From Hylemonella sp. (lineage in GTDB: Bacteria > Pseudomonadota > Gammaproteobacteria > Burkholderiales > Burkholderiaceae_C), in assembly GCF_027532185.1 (NCBI RefSeq), contig NZ_JAPZSV010000010.1, positions 62,001 through 126,000 on the forward strand: DNA of 64,000 nt, given 5' to 3'. Positions 56,674 through 64,000 of this stretch are shown in pieces (position 1 is the stretch's first letter; each line of letters starts with the position of its first letter). The translations under genes were made by a program, and so were the position numbers. A model generated the notes under the pieces. It saw only the letters and a list, made by a program, of their open reading frames with translations. It was not told where the DNA came from and searched no databases.

Positions 56674-58046
56674 AGCTTGCGGTTTTTCAGGCGCATCTCG
56701 GCGGCGCGCGCATGGGCCTGCAGGCCCTCGCCATGGGCCAGCACGGAGGCAATCCGCCCCAGGGTCTGGGCGCCGGCCTCGCTGACCTCGATCAGGCTGC
56801 TGCGCTTCTGGAAGTCGTACACGCCCAGCGGCGAGGAGAAACGCGCCGTGCCCGAAGTGGGCAACACGTGGTTGGGGCCGGCGCAGTAGTCGCCCAGCGA
56901 TTCGCTGGTGTAGGCACCCAGGAAGATGGCGCCGGCGTGCTTGAGCAGCGGCTCCCACCGCTGCGGATCACGGCTCGACACCTCCAGGTGCTCGGGCGCG
57001 ATGCGGTTGCTGATGGCGCAGGCCTCTTCCATGCTGCGGGTGTGGATCAGCGCGCCACGGCCCGTGAGCGACTTGGCGATGATCTCGGCCCGCGGCATCT
57101 CGTTCAACAAGCGATCGATCTCGCGCTGCACGGCGTCGATATAGGCGGCATCGGGGCAGAGCAGGATGCTCTGCGCGAGCTCGTCGTGTTCGGCCTGGCT
57201 GAACAGGTCCATGGCCACCCAGTCGGCCGGCGTGCTGCCATCGGCCAACACCAGGATCTCACTCGGGCCGGCAATCATGTCGATGCCGACCTTGCCAAAC
57301 ACGTGCTTCTTGGCGCTGGCCACATAGGCATTGCCGGGGCCCGTGATCTTGTCGACGCCAGGCACGGTGGCTGTGCCGTAAGCCAGAGCCGCTACGGCCT
57401 GGGCACCGCCGATGGTAAAGGCGCGCGTCACGCCAGCCACGTAGGCAGCAGCGAGTACAAGTTCATTGCGTTCCCCGCGCGTGGCCGTGGCCGCACCGCT
57501 GCCGCCGGTAGCCACGCTGCCACGGACAGGCGTGGGCACGACCATGATGATCTCGGAAACACCGGCCACATGTGCTGGCACCGCATTCATGATGAGGCTA
57601 GAGGGATAGGCCGCTTTGCCGCCCGGCACATAGATGCCCACGCGATCCAGCGGCGTGACCTTCTGGCCCAGCAGGGTGCCGTCGGCGTCGCGGTAACTCC
57701 AGCTCTCACCACTCGCGCGCTTCTGCGCTTCGTGATAGCTGCGTACGCGCTGCGCGGCGGCCTGCAGGGCCTCGCGCTGCGCTTGCGGCAGGCCATCGAA
57801 TGCTTGTTTGAAGTCGGCCTGCGTCAGCTCCAGTTCAGCCATGGAAGCCGCCTGCACGCCGTCGAAGCGCGCGGTGTACTCCAGCACCGCCGCGTCGCCA
57901 CGCTGCTGCACATCGGCCAGTATTTCGGCCACGCGCTGCTCGATGGCGGCATCGGTCTCACCCGACCAGTGCAGCCGCTCCTTGAAGCGCGCTTCGAAAT
58001 CGGTTTGCGCGGTCGACAGGCGCAGGGGCGCAGCCTTGAAGCTCAT
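56670..58046 (-). CDS. hisD: Histidinol dehydrogenase
   Basis: [45 protein letters not shown]. Confidence 0.97.
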   Translation of the reverse strand: MSFKAAPLRLSTAQTDFEARFKERLHWSGETDAAIEQRVAEILADVQQRGDAAVLEYTARFDGVQAASMAELELTQADFKQAFDGLPQAQREALQAAAQRVRSYHEAQKRASGESWSYRDADGTLLGQKVTPLDRVGIYVPGGKAAYPSSLIMNAVPAHVAGVSEIIMVVPTPVRGSVATGGSGAATATRGERNELVLAAAYVAGVTRAFTIGGAQAVAALAYGTATVPGVDKITGPGNAYVASAKKHVFGKVGIDMIAGPSEILVLADGSTPADWVAMDLFSQAEHDELAQSILLCPDAAYIDAVQREIDRLLNEMPRAEIIAKSLTGRGALIHTRSMEEACAISNRIAPEHLEVSSRDPQRWEPLLKHAGAIFLGAYTSESLGDYCAGPNHVLPTSGTARFSSPLGVYDFQKRSSLIEVSEAGAQTLGRIASVLAHGEGLQAHARAAEMRLKNRKL

Positions 58047-58687
58047 GCCGTGGCCTCCAGAGCCTTACCGAAGGCGTCGATGATCTGGCGCATGGGTTCG
58101 CGCTTGAGCTTGAGCGCGGCCTGGTTGACAACCAAGCGCGAGGAGATGTCCATGATGCGCTCGACCTCGACCAGCTGGTTGGCCTTGAGCGTATTGCCCG
58201 TGGAGACCAGGTCCACGATGGCGTCGGCCAGCCCGGTCAGCGGGGCCAGCTCCATGCTGCCGTAAAGCTTGATCAGGTCCACGTGCACGCCTTTGGCGGC
58301 GAAAAAATCACGCGCGATCGCCACGTACTTGGTGGCCACGCGCAGGCGCGCGCCCTGGCGTACGGCGGCGGCATAGTCGTAGCCTTCGCGCACAGCCACA
58401 CTGACGCGACACTTGGCTATTCTCAGGTCCAGCGGCTGGTACAGGCCCTCATTGCCATGCTCGATCAATGTGTCCAGACCGGTGATGCCCAAGTCGGCAC
58501 CGCCATACTGCACATAAGTGGGCACATCGGTGGCGCGCACAAGCACCACCCTTACATCGGGCTGGTTGGTGGCCAGGATGAGCTTGCGGGTCTTCTCGGG
58601 ATCGTCCAGCACCTCGATACCGGCCGCCTGGAGCAGGGGCAGGGTCTCGTCGAAGATGCGGCCTTTGGAAAGAGCGAGGGTGATCAT
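58043..58687 (-). CDS. hisG: ATP phosphoribosyltransferase (short form)
   Basis: [26 protein letters not shown]. Confidence 0.96.
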   Translation of the reverse strand: MITLALSKGRIFDETLPLLQAAGIEVLDDPEKTRKLILATNQPDVRVVLVRATDVPTYVQYGGADLGITGLDTLIEHGNEGLYQPLDLRIAKCRVSVAVREGYDYAAAVRQGARLRVATKYVAIARDFFAAKGVHVDLIKLYGSMELAPLTGLADAIVDLVSTGNTLKANQLVEVERIMDISSRLVVNQAALKLKREPMRQIIDAFGKALEATA

Positions 58688-58791
58688 GGCGGGCTTTCAG
58701 GGCCTCGATTTTCTCATGCCGGACGCCCATGTCCGGCCCTGGGGAAGCAAAAGCCCCGCAGCCCATTCCGCACGGGACCGGCCGACAGGAC

Positions 58792-60057
58792 TTATTTGAT
58801 GCGCTCGATGTCCGCCCCGATGGCCGCCAGCTTGGCCTCCATGCGGTCGTAGCCCCTATCGAGGTGATAGATGCGGTCCACCACGGTCTCGCCCTGGGCC
58901 ACGAGGCCGGCGATGACCAGGCTGGCCGAGGCCCGCAGGTCCGTGGCCATGACGGTCGCCCCCGAGAGCTGCTCCACGCCCTCGACCACGGCCACCTTGC
59001 CATCGATCTGGATCTTCGCCCCGAGGCGTACCAGTTCGTTGACGTGCATGTAGCGGTTCTCGAAGATGGTCTCGGTCACCTTGGCCGTGCCTTGGGCGAT
59101 GCAGTTGAGCGCCATGAACTGGGCCTGCATGTCGGTGGGGAAGCCCGGGTATTCGGTGGTACGGAAGCTCTGCGCCTGCAGACGGCCTTGGGACTGCACA
59201 CGGATGCCGTCGGGCAAGGCCGTCACCGTCGCGCCGGCCGCGACCAGCTTTTCGATCACCGCGTCCAGGTGGTCGGCGCGGCCATGCTTGAGCGTCACAT
59301 CACCACCCGTCGCCGCCACGGCGCAGAGGAAGGTGCCAGCCTCGATGCGATCGGCCACCACGCGGTGGTCACAACCGTGCAGGGCCTCCACGCCCTGAAT
59401 GCGGATGCGGCTCGTGCCATGGCCCTCGATCTTCGCGCCCATCTGAATGAGCATTTCGGCCAGATCAGGGATCTCGGGCTCCTGCGCAGCGTTTTCCAGG
59501 ATGGTCTCGCCCTCGGCCAGCGTCGCGGCCATGAGCAGGTTCTCGGTGCCCGTCACAGTGACCATGTCGGTTGTGATGCGTGCGCCCTTCAGGCGTTTCT
59601 GACCCTTGGGCAGCTTGGCCAGGATGTAGCCGTGCTCGACCTTGATGTCCGCACCCATGGCCTGCAGGCCCTTGATGTGCTGGTCCACGGGCCGCGAACC
59701 GATGGCACAGCCACCGGGCAAGGACACCGTGGCTTCGCCAAAGCGCGCCAGCAACGGCCCCAGGGCCAGCACCGAGGCGCGCATGGTCTTGACCAGTTCG
59801 TAGGGGGCTTCGGGGCTGCTGAGTTTGGCGGCGTCGATGCGCACCGTGCCGTCCTGGCCCTGCTCCACGGTCACGCCCATGTTGCGGATCAGCTTGAGCA
59901 TGGTGGCCACGTCCTGCAGGCGCGGCACATTGCGCAGCGTGACGGGCTGCTCGCTCAGCAGGGCCGCGCAGAGTTCGGGCAGCGCCGCGTTCTTGGCACC
60001 GGAAACCAGCACCTCGCCGCGCAGCTCGCGCCCGCCACGGATCAGCAGTTTGTCCAT
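58792..60057 (-). CDS. murA: UDP-N-acetylglucosamine 1-carboxyvinyltransferase
   Basis: [49 protein letters not shown]. Confidence 0.97.
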   Translation of the reverse strand: MDKLLIRGGRELRGEVLVSGAKNAALPELCAALLSEQPVTLRNVPRLQDVATMLKLIRNMGVTVEQGQDGTVRIDAAKLSSPEAPYELVKTMRASVLALGPLLARFGEATVSLPGGCAIGSRPVDQHIKGLQAMGADIKVEHGYILAKLPKGQKRLKGARITTDMVTVTGTENLLMAATLAEGETILENAAQEPEIPDLAEMLIQMGAKIEGHGTSRIRIQGVEALHGCDHRVVADRIEAGTFLCAVAATGGDVTLKHGRADHLDAVIEKLVAAGATVTALPDGIRVQSQGRLQAQSFRTTEYPGFPTDMQAQFMALNCIAQGTAKVTETIFENRYMHVNELVRLGAKIQIDGKVAVVEGVEQLSGATVMATDLRASASLVIAGLVAQGETVVDRIYHLDRGYDRMEAKLAAIGADIERIK

Positions 60058-60063
60058 CTGTGT

Positions 60064-60306
60064 TTACTTCGCTTGCGCCGCCCACTCAGCCGGCGTGTAG
60101 GTTTTCATGGAGAGGGCGTGCACCTCGTCGGTGTGCATCTTCTGTCCCAGCGTGGCATAGACCCGCTGATGGCGCTGAATGGCGCGCTTGCCCTCGAACT
60201 CAGGTGACACGATGGTCGCATACCAGTGGCGGCCGTCGCCGGTCAGCTCAATGTGGTCGCATGGGAGGCCAGCGGCGATGAGTGCCTGGAGCTGTTCTGC
60301 CGTCAT
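60064..60306 (-). CDS. BolA/IbaG family protein
   Basis: DHIELTGDGRHWYATIVSPEFEGKRAIQRHQRVYATLG; upstream of murA. Confidence 0.92.
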   Translation of the reverse strand: MTAEQLQALIAAGLPCDHIELTGDGRHWYATIVSPEFEGKRAIQRHQRVYATLGQKMHTDEVHALSMKTYTPAEWAAQAK

Positions 60307-60309
60307 GTC

Positions 60310-61065
60310 TTACCCCCGAATCTTGTAGCCAATACGCAGCAGGCGCACGGCCAGCCCGCCCACGGCCAGCAGGGCCGTGACGACGATCACCAGGCTGAGC
60401 CAGGGCGAGACGTCGCTGACACCGAAGAAGCCGTAGCGGAAACCGTCGATCATGTAGAAAAACGGATTGAGATGACTCACACCCTGCCAGAAGGCCGGCA
60501 GCGAGTGGATGGAATAGAACACACCGCTGAGAAAGGTCATGGGCATGATGAGGAAGTTCTGGAAGGCCGCGAGCTGGTCGAACTTCTCGGCCCACAGCCC
60601 CGCAATCAGGCCCAGCGTACCCAGCAGGGCCGCGCCCAGGATGGCGAACAGCAGCACCCATAGCGGCGAGACCACCGTCAGCTGCGTGAACCACACCGTG
60701 GCCAGCAGCACACCCGAACCCACCACCAGGCCACGCAGTACCGAGGAACCCACGTAGGCGAAGAACCAGGCCCAGTGCGACAGCGGCGTGAGCAGCAGGA
60801 AGACCAGGTTGCCCATGATCTTGCTCTGGATCAGCGAGGAGGAGCTGTTGGCAAAGGCGTTCTGCAGCAAGCTCATCATCACCAGGCCGGGAATCAGGAA
60901 AGCGGTGTAGCTGATGCGGTCATAGACCTTGACGTGGTCTTCGAGCACATGGCCGAAGATCAGCAGGTAGAGCACGGCGGTGAGCACAGGCGCGGCGATG
61001 GTCTGGAAGCTAACCTTCCAGAAGCGCAGCACCTCCTTGTAGAGCAGGGTCTGCCAGCCGTTCAT
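60310..61065 (-). CDS. ABC-2 type transporter permease (YadH-like)
   Basis: WQTLLYKEVLRFWKVSFQTIAAPVLTAVLYLLIFG. Confidence 0.9.
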   Translation of the reverse strand: MNGWQTLLYKEVLRFWKVSFQTIAAPVLTAVLYLLIFGHVLEDHVKVYDRISYTAFLIPGLVMMSLLQNAFANSSSSLIQSKIMGNLVFLLLTPLSHWAWFFAYVGSSVLRGLVVGSGVLLATVWFTQLTVVSPLWVLLFAILGAALLGTLGLIAGLWAEKFDQLAAFQNFLIMPMTFLSGVFYSIHSLPAFWQGVSHLNPFFYMIDGFRYGFFGVSDVSPWLSLVIVVTALLAVGGLAVRLLRIGYKIRG

Positions 61066-61979
61066 TGCTTGCCCCCCATGACCTCGAGGAACACGTCTTC
61101 GAGATCGGCCTTGGTGATCTCCACATCATCAACGGTCACGCCGGACTCCCTGACCGCTGCCAGATAGCGCTCGATCTCTCGCGCGTCATGCGCGGGGAAC
61201 TGGACCACACGCCCGGTCACGCGCGCGCGCGCGGCCAGCTCGCCTGGCAGTTCGCCTGTAATCTTCATGCGCAGCACATGGCTGGACGCGGCCTTGAGCA
61301 GCTCGCTGGTACGTTCCAGCGCCACCACCTTGCCGGTCTTGAGCATGGCGATGCGGTTGCACAGGGCCTCGGCCTCTTCGAGGTAGTGCGTGGTCAGCAG
61401 CACGGTGTGGCCCTGCTTGTTGAGCTTGGACACAAAGGCCCAGAGTGTCTGGCGCAGCTCCACGTCGACACCCGCCGTGGGTTCGTCCAGCACGATGACG
61501 GGTGGCTTATGCACCAGGGCCTGGGCCACGAGCACACGGCGTTTCATGCCCCCCGAGAGCTGGCGCATATTGGCGCTGGCCTTGTCGGCCAGGCCCAGAC
61601 TTTCGAGCAGCTCGTCGATCCAGGCCTCGTTGTTCTTCACACCGAAGTAGCCGGACTGGATGCGCAAGGTCTCGCGCACATTGAAGAAGGGGTCGAAGAC
61701 CAGCTCCTGCGGCACCACACCGAGCTGCTGGCGCGCTCGGGCGTAGTCGGCCTGCACATCGTGACCCAGCACGGACACGCGGCCGCTGCTGGCGCGCACC
61801 AGACCGGCCAGGATGCTGATCAGGGTGGTCTTGCCGGCACCGTTAGGGCCCAGCAGGCCGAAGAATTCGCCCTCTTCGATGTCGAGGCTGACATCGTCAA
61901 GTGCGGCAAAAGTGGCGCCCTTGGGACCGCGGGCCAGCGGGTAGTGTCGGGTGACCGACTGTAAGGAGATGGCGGGCAT
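61062..61979 (-). CDS. ABC transporter ATP-binding protein (YadG-like)
   Basis: GLLGPNGAGKTTLISILAGL, LSGGMKRRVLVAQAL. Confidence 0.92.
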   Translation of the reverse strand: MPAISLQSVTRHYPLARGPKGATFAALDDVSLDIEEGEFFGLLGPNGAGKTTLISILAGLVRASSGRVSVLGHDVQADYARARQQLGVVPQELVFDPFFNVRETLRIQSGYFGVKNNEAWIDELLESLGLADKASANMRQLSGGMKRRVLVAQALVHKPPVIVLDEPTAGVDVELRQTLWAFVSKLNKQGHTVLLTTHYLEEAEALCNRIAMLKTGKVVALERTSELLKAASSHVLRMKITGELPGELAARARVTGRVVQFPAHDAREIERYLAAVRESGVTVDDVEITKADLEDVFLEVMGGKQ

Positions 61980-62026
61980 GGAAGTCCGCCATTTTAGCGG
62001 GCTACCCGCAGCCCTGCAGGCGCCGC

Positions 62027-62296
62027 TCAGGCAGGCAGCAGGAGGCCGTCCACACCATAGAGGCGGGCCAGATCGGTCAAGCGCGCGCTGAGATGGCGAA
62101 TTTCAAAGCCCTTGCCGCGCGCCAGACTGGCACGCCGGAACTCCAGCAGCACCGACAGGGCCGAAGAGTCGAAGCGCTGCAAGGAGGCGGCGTCCACCAC
62201 CACGGCGGCGCCATTCTGCGAGGGCAAGCCCTGCACCAGCATGCGCAGACAGGCCGCAGCCTGCTTGTGGGTCAACTCGGAAGGCAGCACCAGCAT
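62027..62296 (-). CDS. mlaB: STAS-domain protein MlaB
   Basis: AAVVVDAASLQRFDSSALSVLLEFRR STAS motif; next to mlaC. Confidence 0.85.
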   Translation of the reverse strand: MLVLPSELTHKQAAACLRMLVQGLPSQNGAAVVVDAASLQRFDSSALSVLLEFRRASLARGKGFEIRHLSARLTDLARLYGVDGLLLPA

Positions 62297-62299
62297 GGC

Positions 62300-62950
62300 T
62301 CAGGCCTTCTTGGCGTTGGACTTGTTGCGCTCGACCAGCGAGGCGATCAGGCCGTCGATGCCCTTGGCATTGACCTCCTGAGCAAACTGGCTGCGGTAGG
62401 TCTCGACCAGCCACACGCCCATGACGTTGAGGTTGTAGATCTTCCAGCCGCGGCCTTCGCCGGGCGTCTTCTCCAGCCGGTAGTCGAGCTGGATGGGCTC
62501 GGGATTGCCCTGGCCGCGCACCTCGGTGCGCACCACGACTTCCTTGTCCTCGGGGGCAGTACGCATGGGCTTGGCCGTGACGGTCATGTCATTGACCTGG
62601 GCCAGGGCGCCCGCGTAGGTGCGTACGAGCAGGATCTTGTACTCCTCCTGCAGGCGCTTGCGCTGCTCGGGCGTGGCTTGGCGCCAGCCGGGGCCGACCG
62701 AGGCCGCGGTCATACGCTGGAAGTTGACGTTGGGCATGATCTTGCTGTCGACCAGCGCGATGATGCGGTCGACGTTGCCCGCCTTGATGGCCGGGTCGGC
62801 CTTGATGCTGTCGAGCACCTCGGTCGAGAGCTTGAGGATCATGGCGTCGGCCGCGTCGTCGGCAGCCCGCGCAGGCAAGAGGGCCTGAACGAGAACGATC
62901 AGCCCCGTGGTGCTGGCCGCCAGCAGGCGGTGGAACAGACGTCGATGCAT
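62300..62950 (-). CDS. mlaC: Phospholipid-binding protein MlaC
   Basis: Signal peptide, MPNVNFQRMTAASVGPGWRQATPEQRKRLQEEYKILLVRTYAGAL. Confidence 0.92.
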   Translation of the reverse strand: MHRRLFHRLLAASTTGLIVLVQALLPARAADDAADAMILKLSTEVLDSIKADPAIKAGNVDRIIALVDSKIMPNVNFQRMTAASVGPGWRQATPEQRKRLQEEYKILLVRTYAGALAQVNDMTVTAKPMRTAPEDKEVVVRTEVRGQGNPEPIQLDYRLEKTPGEGRGWKIYNLNVMGVWLVETYRSQFAQEVNAKGIDGLIASLVERNKSNAKKA

Positions 62951-63034
62951 GGTGAATTCACTCCTCTTGCAACGCAGCCGCCAGGCTGCCTTTACTCAAC
63001 GCGGCCAGAAGACATCCGGCCGACAGGCCCGACC

Positions 63035-63799
63035 CTACTTGGCTGGTTCGGGTTCGGCCTCGTAGTCCTCTTCGATCATCGGCTCTTCCGGCGGATTCCC
63101 GTCGTAGACCAGGTTGCGACGATGCTGCAGGTAGGCATCGCGCAGAAAAGTATATTTGTCGAGCGCGGCCTCTTCAAGCAGGCCCTCCTGCTTGAGCAGG
63201 CCGGCCCGCACGTGCACCACGCGCGTCGCCGTCAGCGTATTGCGCACGGGAACATCCTCGATCTGAGACAGCAGGTTGCCCTTGAAGTCCACCGGCAAGG
63301 CCGCCGTGTCCCGCACGGTCGAGGGGCCCAGCAGGGGCAGCACCACATACGGACCGGCGCCGACACCCCAGTAACCCAGGGTCTGGCCGAAGTCTTCGCT
63401 GTGGCGCGGGATCTGCATCTCGCTGGCCACGTCGAGCACGCCGCCCAGGCCCATCAGGGTGTTGACCCAGAAGCGCGTGAAGCTCTCGGCCGCTGCCTGC
63501 CCCTTGAGCTGCAGCACGCTGTTGACCGTGGTCCAGGCGTCGCCCAGGTTGCCAAAGAAGTTGCCCACACCCTTGCGCATCATCTCGGGCACGGTGTCCT
63601 GGTAGGCCGTGGCAACGGGCTTGAGCACCGCGCGGTCAACGGCATCGTTGAACTTGTAGACGCCACGGTTCCAGGGCTCCAGCGGGTCCGCTGGATTAGC
63701 CTGTGGGCCGGTGGCGCAACCGGTCAGCAGTACGCCAAGCGCAAGCGCGCACAGGCGCAGGGCGCTGGTGCGCCACATCCATGAAACGCCGAGCTTCAT
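63035..63799 (-). CDS. mlaA: VacJ/MlaA lipoprotein
   Basis: LTGCATG lipobox, DPLEPWNRGVYKFNDAVDRAVLKPVA. Confidence 0.94.
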   Translation of the reverse strand: MKLGVSWMWRTSALRLCALALGVLLTGCATGPQANPADPLEPWNRGVYKFNDAVDRAVLKPVATAYQDTVPEMMRKGVGNFFGNLGDAWTTVNSVLQLKGQAAAESFTRFWVNTLMGLGGVLDVASEMQIPRHSEDFGQTLGYWGVGAGPYVVLPLLGPSTVRDTAALPVDFKGNLLSQIEDVPVRNTLTATRVVHVRAGLLKQEGLLEEAALDKYTFLRDAYLQHRRNLVYDGNPPEEPMIEEDYEAEPEPAK

Positions 63800-64000
63800 T
63801 TCTTGGCGGCGCCTTCCTCTGACTTGCTGTAGAGGAACTGTCCGATCAGGTTTTCGAGCACGATGGCCGACTGCGTGCTCGAGATCACATCACCCGCTGC
63901 CAGCAGCTTCTCGTCGGCACCGGCCTCGATGCCGATGTACTGGTCCCCCAGCAGACCACTGGTCAGGATCTTGAGCGAGCTGTCCTTGGGAAACTTGTAG
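63796..64000 (-). CDS. mlaD: MlaD-type MCE-domain protein, 3' part (truncated by window edge)
   Basis: C-terminal ...LLENLIGQFLYSKSEEGAAKK* read on minus strand; stop overlaps mlaA ATG. Confidence 0.75.
   Translation of the reverse strand, partial: YKFPKDSSLKILTSGLLGDQYIGIEAGADEKLLAAGDVISSTQSAIVLENLIGQFLYSKSEEGAAKK

Noticed and set aside
58688-58791. Short inverted repeats in the hisG-murA gap as a terminator
   Set aside because: gccggac/gtccggc and ggggc/gcccc stems are short and lack a T-tract on the minus strand; not distinguishable from chance in GC-rich DNA.

Overview
GC-rich chromosomal window that reads as a Burkholderiales/Comamonadaceae-type genome (lineage inferred from gene content and order). 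All calls come from reading the supplied translations; no database search was run. From left to right: (i) a nitrogen-scavenging locus with a urea/short-chain-amide ABC transporter (urtA partial, urtBCDE), formamidase fmdA, fmdB, aliphatic amidase amiE, a MoxR/CbbQ-type AAA ATPase plus VWA protein pair, then urease ureA-(two small membrane ORFs)-ureB-ureC-ureE-ureF-ureG; (ii) DUF488, DoxX, AlkB, a SlyD-like FKBP, grxD, a Lon-like AAA ATPase, a CorC/HlyC-type protein, a lytic transglycosylase, proS, rppH, proB, obgE, rpmA, rplU, ispB, tRNA-Pro; (iii) pilBCD-coaE-zapD-yacG-NUDIX, argJ, secA, an M23 peptidase, a DUF721/DciA-like protein, tRNA-Thr; (iv) sspB-sspA and petCBA (bc1 complex), pdxA, a Nif3-like protein, degQ, tatCBA, hinT, the his operon with an embedded sugar mutarotase, murA, bolA, an ABC-2 exporter and mlaB-mlaC-mlaA-mlaD (partial). 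No prophage, IS transposase or CRISPR array was recognised. The most unusual material is in the nitrogen locus: a ~390-bp imperfect palindrome between fmdB and amiE; a strong sigma-54-type promoter motif upstream of ureA; a 62-bp tandem repeat that reiterates the ureA start region as overlapping 23-aa leader ORFs; two small membrane ORFs between ureA and ureB; an amidase-linked AAA/VWA pair; and no recognisable ureD in the window.
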